Shown here: piece after piece, positions 8,378-16,560 of the stretch
Layout of the letters: every line of letters begins with the position of its first letter
How positions within the stretch are numbered: position 1 is the stretch's first letter
Source of the DNA: Candidatus Nitrosopumilus sp.
GTDB lineage: Archaea > Thermoproteota > Nitrososphaeria > Nitrososphaerales > Nitrosopumilaceae
Length of the DNA stretch: 34,147 nucleotides
Assembly (NCBI GenBank): GCA_028448965.1
Contig: JAONQT010000006.1
Span: 1-34,147, forward strand
Direction: 5' to 3'
Translations under genes and position numbers: made by a program
The notes under the pieces: generated by a model
Databases searched by the model: none
What the model saw: the letters and a program-made list of their open reading frames with translations, nothing else
What the model was told of the DNA's origin: nothing

Positions 8378-9355
8378 TTATATTAATTCATTATAAATTT
8401 TGATCACTTTTTTAATTTCAATATTTGCATTATAGTTTTTTAAAATTTCATTTTTTAATTTTTTACCTAGATCATTTCTAACATCTTCATTTTTTAAATA
8501 ATCAATTTGATTTGCTAAATCTTCATTTGTTTTTCCAAGACACACATAATCATTTTGAAAATCAAGATTTCCTATAGGTGTTGTAACTATTGGCATTTGA
8601 CAAGCTGCTGCTTCAATAAATTTCGTTTTTGAACCTAAATAACAAGCAAATTCTGGATAAGGAGCTAATAAAACACTGCATGTTGTTAAAGTATCAATAT
8701 AATTATCTACTTGGCCAGTGAATGTTGTATTTTTAAATTGTAATGCATCAAAAAATATTTTATCAGTTGGACCAATAAAAACAAATTCAATATCTGGAAA
8801 TTTTTGAACAATAAATTGAATCATATCAAAACCATAATAATTTAATTTTCCAGGTAAAAATGGACCCACTAAAGCAATTTTTAATTTTTTACATTGAGTT
8901 GGAATATAATTTTCTGGAAAAACGGCATTTCGAACTAAAGTTGCATTTTGAATATTTTTTACTTTATCAAGAATATTTTCTCCAGCACAAATAATATGTT
9001 GAGAATTTTTAAAAATTTTAGTTTCTAATTTTTTGTAGTGGTATGATTTAGCTAAAAAAGCCCATCTACGCCAAGAAGAATAAGAATAACCATTTACCAT
9101 ATGTGAAGAAAATACAAATTCAAGTCCATGTGCATCAACAATATATCGATGTTTTTTTAATAATCTACCACTCAATTGTTGAGCATGAATTAAATTATTT
9201 GATAAATGAGAAACTTTTTCTTCATTAAATTCATCAATTAATTCAACATTCTCAAAACCATTTTTTTTAAGAGCATTAAGTTCCCATTCAGCCCTATTTC
9301 CGCTAGCATCAAAACCATCAATTTTTCTTTCAGTAATCATTGAAACTTTGTTCAT
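8378..9355 (-). CDS. GT-B glycosyltransferase (GT4/GT1 type)
   Basis: A 325-residue glycosyltransferase-like protein. The C-terminal half shows VGPFLPGKLNYYGFD, FIGPTD and a donor-site region LLAPYPEFACYLGSKTKFIEAAACQMPIVTTPIG, with a Glu in the place where GT4 enzymes bind the nucleotide sugar. The N-terminal half is short for the family, as expected for a compact acceptor domain. ATG at 9355 has a box A (9379-9388) about 27 nt upstream, giving a leaderless mRNA. It is probably co-transcribed with the methyltransferase-like gene downstream. Donor and acceptor unknown. Confidence 0.78.
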   Translation of the reverse strand: MNKVSMITERKIDGFDASGNRAEWELNALKKNGFENVELIDEFNEEKVSHLSNNLIHAQQLSGRLLKKHRYIVDAHGLEFVFSSHMVNGYSYSSWRRWAFLAKSYHYKKLETKIFKNSQHIICAGENILDKVKNIQNATLVRNAVFPENYIPTQCKKLKIALVGPFLPGKLNYYGFDMIQFIVQKFPDIEFVFIGPTDKIFFDALQFKNTTFTGQVDNYIDTLTTCSVLLAPYPEFACYLGSKTKFIEAAACQMPIVTTPIGNLDFQNDYVCLGKTNEDLANQIDYLKNEDVRNDLGKKLKNEILKNYNANIEIKKVIKIYNELI

Positions 9356-9378
9356 TTTTGTATATCATCAGAATAATG

Positions 9379-9388
9379 ATTAAAACCT
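9379..9388 (-). promoter_or_regulatory. box A promoter for the GT/methyltransferase pair
   Basis: GGTTTTAATC on the minus strand is centred about 28 nt before the ATG at 9355. Confidence 0.45.
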
Positions 9389-9457
9389 TCTTCTTAATGA
9401 TAGGAATATGAATATCATGCTATGGAATTATAAAATTTATTAATATGAAAAAAATTT

Positions 9458-10462
9458 TTAATAAATTTCTAGTAACATTTTTTTGATTTCTAACTTTGTA
9501 ATAGGTTTTAAACTTTCAAAATAATTCTTAATATTTTTTGGTTTTTTTGCATTCCTGTATTTTTTTTGTAGAGAAGAATCAAACATAGACGGAATAATAA
9601 AAAAATCTTTAGTTTCTAAAACATGTTCTAATTCAAAATTACTTAGAAGATATTCAGTGATTTTCTCACCTGGACGAACACCAATAATTTTTGTTTTAAT
9701 ATTTAATGGTTTTAAATTATAATTAGGAGCTATTGTTTCCTTCATAACATCAAAAAGATCATTTAATAGAATTAGAGGCATTTTTAAAACGAATGTCTCA
9801 CCACCTTTAGCATATTCAGTTGCTTTTAATATTAAATCAACAGATTGATTTTTTGTCATAAAAAATCTTTTCATATTTTTATCAGTTAAAGTTACAGGAC
9901 CACCATTTTTAATTTGATTTTCAATTCTTGGAATTATTGAACCTCTTGTTTGTAATACATTTCCAAATCTTACGGATGAAAAAATTGTTTTTGATTTATT
10001 ATGAAATGATTCAGATGATATTAATTTTTCAGAAAGTAATTTTGTTGCTCCTAAAACACCAATTGGATTTACAGCCTTATCAGTACTGATATTAATTACT
10101 TTAGAAACAGATTCTTTAATTGATGCCTTGCAAATATTATACGTTCCAATACTATTAACGGTTAATGCTTCAAATGGATTTAATTCACATCTATCAACAT
10201 GTTTTAGTGCAGATGCATGAAATACAATATCAGTATCTTGTACAATTGAATTAACAGTTTCAGAATTACGTATATCTCCTATAATATACTCAGTATTTTT
10301 TCCAGAAAATTCTAATTCTGTTTCATAAAGAGCATTTTCATCATTACTAAATATTTTAACTAATGAAGCACCTTCAGAAAGTGATTTTTTAACTAATTCC
10401 TTTCCAATAGAACCGGAACCACCAGTCACAAGAATAGTTTTTCCTTTTAAAAGAGAAGACAT
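9458..10462 (-). CDS. CapD/PseB-like UDP-N-acetylglucosamine 4,6-dehydratase
   Basis: A 334-residue soluble SDR. GGSGSIG (14-20) binds the cofactor; ASALKHVDRCE and ISTDKAVNPIGVLGATK (125-141) are signatures of the polysaccharide-biosynthesis CapD/PseB/FlaA1 group, which makes UDP-4-keto-6-deoxy-hexosamines from UDP-GlcNAc. In PseB/FlaA1 the residue four before the catalytic Lys is Tyr; here it is Leu (L137, Lys at K141), more like the large membrane CapD/WbpM enzymes that have Met there. D128 and K129 are kept. The product would feed aminodeoxy sugars such as bacillosamine, quinovosamine or pseudaminic acid (inference). Confidence 0.82.
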   Translation of the reverse strand: MSSLLKGKTILVTGGSGSIGKELVKKSLSEGASLVKIFSNDENALYETELEFSGKNTEYIIGDIRNSETVNSIVQDTDIVFHASALKHVDRCELNPFEALTVNSIGTYNICKASIKESVSKVINISTDKAVNPIGVLGATKLLSEKLISSESFHNKSKTIFSSVRFGNVLQTRGSIIPRIENQIKNGGPVTLTDKNMKRFFMTKNQSVDLILKATEYAKGGETFVLKMPLILLNDLFDVMKETIAPNYNLKPLNIKTKIIGVRPGEKITEYLLSNFELEHVLETKDFFIIPSMFDSSLQKKYRNAKKPKNIKNYFESLKPITKLEIKKMLLEIY

Positions 10463-10567
10463 ATTTTATTTAAAAATGAATTGCAATAAATTATTTCCTA
10501 TACTAAATTTAATAGCATATAATTCAAAAACTTTAGATTAAATTCAAGTTGAATAATCATAATAGTG

Positions 10568-11416
10568 ATGAAAAACTCAATTTTGATTACAGGTACAACA
10601 GGGTTTATTGGAAAACATTTAGTTAAAAAAATTCCAAATTATAATATGGCAGTAGATCAAAATGGAAAAAAGATAGATTTACGAATTAGAGAAGAAGTAT
10701 TAAAAATTAAAAGAGTAGATATTGTAATACATTTAGCAGGAAAAATTCCGTCAGAAAAAAATTATTCAAAAAATATATTTTTTGAACATAATGTTTTAGG
10801 AACGTTAAATGTTTTAGAATATTGTATTAAAAAAAAAGTAAAGAAAATAATTTTTGTGAGTAGTTATGTATATGGTAATCCAGAAAAAAATCCAATAAAT
10901 GAGAAAAATAAAATAAAACCTCATAATACATATACAAAAAGTAAAGTTTTATCAGAAGAATTATGTAAAATATATGCAGAAAAATATAAAATAGAAATAA
11001 TAATACTAAGACCATTTAACATATTTGGGAATTTACAAAAAGATAATTCTCTTATTTCAAATACAATTAAATCAATTAAAAATAATAGTCATATTACAAT
11101 AATTAATAAAAATGATAAAAGAGATTATTTATTTATTGATGATTTAATTAATGCAATAGTTAAATTAATTGATTATAAATGTAAATTTGAAATTTTTAAT
11201 GTTGGTTCAGGGAAATCTTACTCGTTTGAAAATGTAGTTCAATTATTTGAAAAAAAAAATAAAAAGAAAATAAAAAGAAAATATAAAACATTTAAAAAAA
11301 ATAGTATACCTAAAATTCAAGCAGACATTAGTAAAATAAAAAAAGAGATAAAATGGATTCCAAGATACACTCTAGAAGAAGGTATAGAAAAAATTGTTTC
11401 AAAAAATACTAAGTAA
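10568..11416 (+). CDS. NAD-dependent sugar epimerase/dehydratase, lysine-rich
   Basis: A 282-residue extended SDR with GTTGFIG (9-15), VSSYVYGNP (97-105) and catalytic Y122/K126 in TYTKSK. ATG at 10568 is preceded directly by GTG at 10565, either of which could start the protein. It shares the V-Y-G-N-P block and overall layout with the protein at 6573, so the two are probably paralogues in nucleotide-sugar conversion. The C-terminal part is unusually rich in lysine (KKNKKKIKRKYKTFKKN), encoded by long A runs around 11246-11312. It overlaps the next, convergent gene by 8 nt. Confidence 0.78.
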   Translation: MKNSILITGTTGFIGKHLVKKIPNYNMAVDQNGKKIDLRIREEVLKIKRVDIVIHLAGKIPSEKNYSKNIFFEHNVLGTLNVLEYCIKKKVKKIIFVSSYVYGNPEKNPINEKNKIKPHNTYTKSKVLSEELCKIYAEKYKIEIIILRPFNIFGNLQKDNSLISNTIKSIKNNSHITIINKNDKRDYLFIDDLINAIVKLIDYKCKFEIFNVGSGKSYSFENVVQLFEKKNKKKIKRKYKTFKKNSIPKIQADISKIKKEIKWIPRYTLEEGIEKIVSKNTK

Positions 11417-12428
11417 GCAGAGATTCGTATAAATCTAAATATTTTTTTCCTATATGTTCCCATTCAAAATTTTTAATTAATTCAGATGATTTTTGACCAA
11501 AATTTTTAACAAGAATTTTATTTTCAGAAAGATTAATAATTTTTTCATTAATTTCATCAATAGCTTCAGGATTAACAAGAAATCCATTTTCATTATTAAT
11601 AATTAATTCCTTATTACCACCAACATTAGATGCAATAATTGGAATTCCACAAGCCATGGCTTCTAACATAGTAGTACTAATTCCTTCAGCAAGAGATGGT
11701 TGAATTAAAGCAAAAGAACCACGAATTAATGGTATAACTTCATTTTTTGGTAAATATCCCAAAAAATCTATGTTAGAATGATCTTTCGCAGTTTTTTTTA
11801 CTTCATTTTCTAAAGGGCCAGAACCAACAATTACTAGATGTATGTTTTTTGGCAAAATTTTGGATAAACGAATTAAAGATTCAATTCCTTTTTCTTTTGA
11901 TAAACGTCCTACAAAGATAATTTGTTTTTCATATTTTTGATTAATATCTAGAGGTAACGAATCAATCTCAATTGCATTTGGGATGTAGTGTGGATGATGT
12001 CCTTGATTTGAATAATAATTAAAGGAATCTTTGGATCCAGTTGTGATTGCATCTGCCCAATTTAATGCATTTTCTTCATATTTATTTGATAAATTTTGTG
12101 CAGTCTTCCCATGTAACATTCCAATTTGATTACTAAAAATTCCATGAAATGTTACAACTTTTTTAGCTGAACTGCCTTTAAATGCAAGAGCGGCCATTGG
12201 ATGATGGGCATGAATTATGTCATAATTTTTACTAAATTTTGTTTTAATTAATGCAGATAACATAAAACTTGGATTTTTTAATTTTTTTATAGGAATTGTA
12301 AATGTATTATCTGATGAAATTATTTTTACAAAATGATTTTTTGATTCTAAATAATTTGTAAGTCCTTGTACATGTTTAGCTGTTCCACCAATTCCTGATT
12401 GTGTAGTTGAAATTATTAGAATTTTCAC
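11409..12428 (-). CDS. family 4 glycosyltransferase
   Basis: A 339-residue GT-B enzyme. The acceptor domain starts with MKILIISTTQSGIGGTAKHV, containing the glycine-rich loop, and includes HAHHP. The donor domain has FVGRLSKEKG (172-181) and the E-x7-E nucleotide-sugar motif in AEGISTTMLEAMACGIP (E248, E256). It probably adds one sugar to the lipid-linked glycan that AglB, encoded next on the same strand, would transfer to protein. Start is GTG at 12428, supported by a box A 26 nt upstream. Retaining mechanism is expected from the family. Confidence 0.88.
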   Translation of the reverse strand: MKILIISTTQSGIGGTAKHVQGLTNYLESKNHFVKIISSDNTFTIPIKKLKNPSFMLSALIKTKFSKNYDIIHAHHPMAALAFKGSSAKKVVTFHGIFSNQIGMLHGKTAQNLSNKYEENALNWADAITTGSKDSFNYYSNQGHHPHYIPNAIEIDSLPLDINQKYEKQIIFVGRLSKEKGIESLIRLSKILPKNIHLVIVGSGPLENEVKKTAKDHSNIDFLGYLPKNEVIPLIRGSFALIQPSLAEGISTTMLEAMACGIPIIASNVGGNKELIINNENGFLVNPEAIDEINEKIINLSENKILVKNFGQKSSELIKNFEWEHIGKKYLDLYESLLT

Positions 12429-12449
12429 AAAAGAAAATTAATTGTAAAG

Positions 12450-12459
12450 CTTAAAAGGT
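12450..12459 (-). promoter_or_regulatory. box A promoter for GT4, leaderless GTG
   Basis: Minus-strand ACCTTTTAAG is centred 26 nt before the GTG at 12428, supporting a leaderless transcript and this unusual start. Confidence 0.5.
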
Positions 12460-12582
12460 ATTGGATTAAAACTTCTGTAATAATATTATTTTTTAGGCAC
12501 AAATATGATTAAATTATCATCAAGAAAAATAAATTTTAAGAAAATTAAGATTTTATAAATTAATTAAATATAGATAATTAAA

Positions 12583-14727
12583 TTATGGAATATTAGATGG
12601 AACATAATTTTGATTAATTTCATAAACAAAAACAAGATTTACTTGTCCATTTTCCTCATTACTAAAACTAGGTGATGAATGCACTAATTTTAGTGGACCG
12701 CTATCAGAGAAATATTTTACATCTTCAACATAGAGAGGGTAAAATCCAGGTCTAAATTCATTATATGATTGTCCAGATGTTTGATCATAATATGCAATTG
12801 GAGTATATGGAATCATTTGACCTAATAATGTATTATTGAAGAAATTATTATTTACAGTATACAAATCAGAAAACAAATAGTTTTGTACTGGTAATTCAGC
12901 TATTCGAATAAACCATTGTGCTTTAGTTTCATCTCCACCAGTACCAAGTATATACAAACGCTCACCTGAATTAGAATAATGGTTTAATCTTTCAGCTGCA
13001 ACAAATACAACTACATAATTAGCATCCCATTCTTTTAACATATTCCATGCATCATCAGGATTACTAAGAAAAATTTTTGCCATATGTTTAATTCTTGAAT
13101 CAATTAATGTGGCATTATCAACGAATGTTATCCTATCAGACATTGTAGTAATCCAATATCCGTAATCCCACCACGAAGCAATAATTGCATCTTGAGGAGT
13201 ATTATTTTTCATCCATTCAAGAGTTTCTAACCAATCATTACCAGGCGCTGCAATATTTCCTCCTCCAGTTAGAATTGTTGGAGGAATATCAAGAACACTA
13301 ATCCAATTTCCACTACTAGACTCAGGGTATACCAGTGGAATGGTAAATAGAACAAAAATAATTACTACATATGAGATTTTGAATGCATAGTTTTTCATAC
13401 CAGAAAAATTAATCTTAAAAATTTCTTTAGTTAAAATAGATAAACCAATTGATGCAAGAATAATTAATGATAAAGATGCGAATAATTCTAATCTTACAAA
13501 TGCAGAACTGATATACACACTAGTGATTCCCAAAATTAGAACAAATGCAATTATGTCTTTTTTTATGAAAATTTCACTTTGAATAACTTTTTTACTTAAA
13601 ATTATCCAAATTCCAATTCCTGCAAAAATCATATAAATTGAATTAAAAATAAAAGATGATGAAAGATCAGTAGTTGCATGTTCTGAAACTGAATCAGTTA
13701 ATGGATCCATTGTCAACATGAATGGATTAATTGCATTTAGATAACGATAACTTGGTAAATTAATAAAATTAGAATCTCCATTTATTATCATTAGAGATGA
13801 ACCAATCACAATAATAAATAATAATAAAATTAATCCATTTCTTGTTTTATTTTTCTCTTTGCTTAATTTTTGAATAAATATACAAGTTATTAGGAAAACA
13901 GTAGGTAAAATTAAAGAAAAACCTCCTAAACCAAATACAAATGATAATCCAGGTCTTTCAAAAAGACTTGCAGTTATAAGAAATGTTACTACAAATAATG
14001 GGATACTCCAAACTAAAAATTTATGATCTTTACGAATAAACGGTAATACAAGAATAAATATTCCAATTGGAATTATAAAAAATTGGTTTCCCCCCCATGA
14101 AGCCATTCCAAAAGTCATAATTACACCTCCAGAAATAATTTTTAAAATTGCGATTTTTTTATTTTCAGATTTTATTCCACTCAAAAAGAAATACAGTCCA
14201 AGTAAACCATAAAAAATTCCTAAAGGTTCAGATTTGAACCATCCAGCCATTCCTCTTATAGCAATTGGAAGGGATATTGCAATTAGTAAAGATGAAATTA
14301 AACCTGCAGTGGTTCCTGCAAATAATCTAACTAGTGCAAACATTACAAATATAGATAATGAAGAAACAACTAATGGAAAAAGTATAGTAAAATCATATAG
14401 ACTTGAATTTCCACCAAATATTTGATAAGTTATAGCTGCGGTTATGTGAAGCATAGTTTGAGAAGTTGCTGAAACATCTCTTCCTGTAGGATACCAACTT
14501 TTGTCATCATGCCATTCAAAATATTCAGAAAATCCATTTTCTACAATATATCCAGTAGCACGAAAATTGAAAAATGGATCAAATTCATTTAACTCATTTC
14601 CATAATCAAGTCCTTGAGATTTTATTGTATAAGATATTGAGAAAGATAGCAACAAAATTCCAATTACAGCAAGATGATGTAATTTGAACTTAAAAGAAGC
14701 AGTTTGAAATAATGTAGTATTATTCAT
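12583..14727 (-). CDS. aglB: oligosaccharyltransferase AglB (STT3)
   Basis: A 714-residue catalytic subunit for N-glycosylation of secreted proteins. Counting from the TTG one codon upstream of the chosen ATG, the protein shows EFDPFFNFRAT (49-59) with the first metal-binding Asp; HDDKSWYPTGRD (74-85); many hydrophobic segments from about 18 to 465; SVSEH (347-351) in an outer loop; and the sequon-recognition motif WWDYGYW (520-526) in the C-terminal soluble domain. The pattern SVSEH plus WWDYGYW-x-VDNAT is closer to eukaryotic STT3 than to bacterial PglB. It transfers the lipid-linked glycan to Asn-X-Ser/Thr on the outer face. It lies at the end of the glycan island and 52 nt downstream of tes. 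Confidence 0.95.
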   Translation of the reverse strand: MNNTTLFQTASFKFKLHHLAVIGILLLSFSISYTIKSQGLDYGNELNEFDPFFNFRATGYIVENGFSEYFEWHDDKSWYPTGRDVSATSQTMLHITAAITYQIFGGNSSLYDFTILFPLVVSSLSIFVMFALVRLFAGTTAGLISSLLIAISLPIAIRGMAGWFKSEPLGIFYGLLGLYFFLSGIKSENKKIAILKIISGGVIMTFGMASWGGNQFFIIPIGIFILVLPFIRKDHKFLVWSIPLFVVTFLITASLFERPGLSFVFGLGGFSLILPTVFLITCIFIQKLSKEKNKTRNGLILLLFIIVIGSSLMIINGDSNFINLPSYRYLNAINPFMLTMDPLTDSVSEHATTDLSSSFIFNSIYMIFAGIGIWIILSKKVIQSEIFIKKDIIAFVLILGITSVYISSAFVRLELFASLSLIILASIGLSILTKEIFKINFSGMKNYAFKISYVVIIFVLFTIPLVYPESSSGNWISVLDIPPTILTGGGNIAAPGNDWLETLEWMKNNTPQDAIIASWWDYGYWITTMSDRITFVDNATLIDSRIKHMAKIFLSNPDDAWNMLKEWDANYVVVFVAAERLNHYSNSGERLYILGTGGDETKAQWFIRIAELPVQNYLFSDLYTVNNNFFNNTLLGQMIPYTPIAYYDQTSGQSYNEFRPGFYPLYVEDVKYFSDSGPLKLVHSSPSFSNEENGQVNLVFVYEINQNYVPSNIP

Positions 14728-14779
14728 CAATAAATAAAAAATTGATTGAACTGTTATTACTCTTTTGAATTAAATTTTA

Positions 14780-16444
14780 CTACATTGTTGCTTGAGATGC
14801 ATCATGGAACATCTGACTTTTTGCACAGCCAGCAGCAAGTTCATCGCCTGCACCACGTCTCATAAGACCTCTATAAAGACCGTCTTCAAGTTTTACACCT
14901 TCACGTTCTTCCCATTCTTCTACAGTAATAGAATATTTCTTTTGAATTCTGTCTCTATACCATTCTGGGATTACATTAAATGCACAGAATGGAACTATTC
15001 TAAGATCTGGAGTAACATAGTGAATATCACATCTTTGTAATCTTTCAAGATCTTCATTGTATTTATCTTGGAAGTGCATCATACCAAGGAATAATCCTTT
15101 GACGTGCCATGAACCAACTGAATCAAATGATCTCTTCATGAGAATATTACCAAACATTTTTGCTAAATCTAATCCTGCTGGTTGTTTTTTAGTATCAACA
15201 AAGCCTTTTAGTTTTCTTACTACTTCAAGCATTGTAAAGTATTTGTTTTTACCAGAACGAATTTCTTCTGCTTTATCTTCAAAGAGTTCTAACATTCCTT
15301 GAATATCACAGAATTTAGTTAATGGAACAAATTTCTTTGTATCAGCATCTTCAAAGATGTATGTTCCTGCACCACAAGCAAAGTGAATAGATAGTTCATA
15401 TTTTGGTTTGCTTGAGAATGCTTCAATTACATTAGTTAGTGGCATACAACTTGGAACTGGGAACCAATCATCAACGGTTACTTGACCATCTGTTTGTTCT
15501 TCAATTCTTTGAACACAGTCAGGGACTGTAATTCTGTATTTTTCACGTTCAGATTTACCCATTCTTCCAGTTAATGATACTGGTTGGAAGTTAACGGCGT
15601 GAACTACATCCATATTCTTTTGTGCATATCTAATAATTCCACCTAGTTCATGATCGTTAATTGATTTGATTACAGTTGGAACAAATACTACAGTAGTACC
15701 TGTTTTTCTACAACTATCAAGAGCATATGGAATTTCCCAATGATTTTTAGGATTTGTTCTTGCAGTTACACCATCAAAGGAAAGATACAAGTTATTACAT
15801 CCGGCAAGTCTTACTTCTCTTGCTGCTTCTGGATCCATTGCATGTCTAATGCCATTAGTATTCATTTGAATATGGTCAACACCTTCTTCTTTCATAATTT
15901 GAATAACATCAGCAATATCTTCTCTGAGCATTGGTTCACCGCCAGTAATTTGCATAGAGTTTCCTGGAATTGGTCTTTCTGCTCTTAGAGTTTTCATCAT
16001 ACCTCTAACTTGAGTATGATCTGGTTCATACATGTAAGCGCCTTCAAGGCCTTTCTTTACATAAAAGAAGCAGTACCAACATGTTAAATCACATCTATTA
16101 GTTACAATCATGTTTGCTAATCCACTGTGAGATAAGTGATTTGAACACAAACCGCAATTATTTGGACAAGAACATTTGTCAATCATTACATTTGGAGAAT
16201 GTGCACCTTTTCCATCCATCCAATAGGTACTGAATTTTTTGTACATTTCATAAGAACCAAAGTATAATTCCTCACACTCACCATGAGTTGGGCAAATTTT
16301 TGACATGAAAACTTGACTATCTCGCTCAAAGACTTCAGCATCTAAAATCATATTACAATCAGGACATATACTTTGAGTAAATCTGATAGTAGATTTTTTA
16401 CCTAAATTTTTACTTGATTGATTGGAAATCTGAATTAGTGCCAT
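14780..16444 (-). CDS. tes: tetraether synthase (radical SAM, Tes/GDGT synthase family)
   Basis: A 554-residue radical SAM enzyme. Counting from the TTG seven codons upstream of the chosen ATG, it has an N-terminal Cys set (C34, C37, C58), a second cluster CSCPNNCGLC (98-107), the radical SAM motif CDLTCWYC (C125, C129, C132), GGEP (175-178), and a long C-terminal region with further Cys. The layout matches Tes (MJ0619 type), which joins the phytanyl chains of archaeol lipids head-to-head into membrane-spanning tetraethers. ATG at 16444 is chosen over TTG at 16465 because a strong box A at 16471-16480 puts transcription start near 16450, after the TTG. Family sure; that it makes tetraethers here is inference from the family. 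Confidence 0.88.
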   Translation of the reverse strand: MALIQISNQSSKNLGKKSTIRFTQSICPDCNMILDAEVFERDSQVFMSKICPTHGECEELYFGSYEMYKKFSTYWMDGKGAHSPNVMIDKCSCPNNCGLCSNHLSHSGLANMIVTNRCDLTCWYCFFYVKKGLEGAYMYEPDHTQVRGMMKTLRAERPIPGNSMQITGGEPMLREDIADVIQIMKEEGVDHIQMNTNGIRHAMDPEAAREVRLAGCNNLYLSFDGVTARTNPKNHWEIPYALDSCRKTGTTVVFVPTVIKSINDHELGGIIRYAQKNMDVVHAVNFQPVSLTGRMGKSEREKYRITVPDCVQRIEEQTDGQVTVDDWFPVPSCMPLTNVIEAFSSKPKYELSIHFACGAGTYIFEDADTKKFVPLTKFCDIQGMLELFEDKAEEIRSGKNKYFTMLEVVRKLKGFVDTKKQPAGLDLAKMFGNILMKRSFDSVGSWHVKGLFLGMMHFQDKYNEDLERLQRCDIHYVTPDLRIVPFCAFNVIPEWYRDRIQKKYSITVEEWEEREGVKLEDGLYRGLMRRGAGDELAAGCAKSQMFHDASQATM

Positions 16445-16470
16445 GACTGTATATTGAGTTTTCAAAAAAC

Positions 16471-16480
16471 AGTATATAAT
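16471..16480 (-). promoter_or_regulatory. box A promoter for tes
   Basis: Minus-strand ATTATATACT, an excellent TATA element, is centred about 31 nt before the ATG at 16444. It predicts a leader of about 5 nt and rules out the in-frame TTG at 16465. Confidence 0.7.
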
Positions 16481-16492
16481 TTGTTACATACT

Positions 16493-16531
16493 AACCCCCG
16501 TGTGGAATTTAGTAGATACGCGTGAGGGGTT
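16493..16531. promoter_or_regulatory. inverted repeat between tes and trmB promoters, candidate operator
   Basis: AACCCC (16493-16498) and GGGGTT (16526-16531) form a perfect 6-bp inverted repeat around a 27-nt centre. It lies exactly between the two divergent box A elements; the right arm touches the trmB box A. The block is strikingly GC-rich for this genome. Binding by the adjacent TrmB or DtxR protein is an inference. Confidence 0.45.
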
Positions 16532-16539
16532 TAAATATC
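16530..16539 (+). promoter_or_regulatory. box A promoter for trmB-dtxR
   Basis: TTTAAATATC is centred 26 nt before the ATG at 16561, giving a leaderless mRNA. It lies inside the longer frame that would begin at GTG 16522, which is therefore rejected. Confidence 0.65.
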
Positions 16540-16560
16540 AAAACTGATCGATTAGATCGC

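Noticed and set aside
12429-12582. Possible regulatory RNA in the 154-nt gap before the GT4 gene
   Set aside because: Only AT-rich sequence with the GT4 promoter was seen; no C/D boxes or strong stem.
16445-16465. Longer Tes N-terminus beginning at TTG 16465
   Set aside because: The box A at 16471-16480 predicts transcription start near 16450, so the TTG would not be in the mRNA.
16522-16560. Longer TrmB N-terminus beginning at GTG 16522
   Set aside because: This stretch contains the box A and part of the inverted repeat; ATG at 16561 is at the expected leaderless position.
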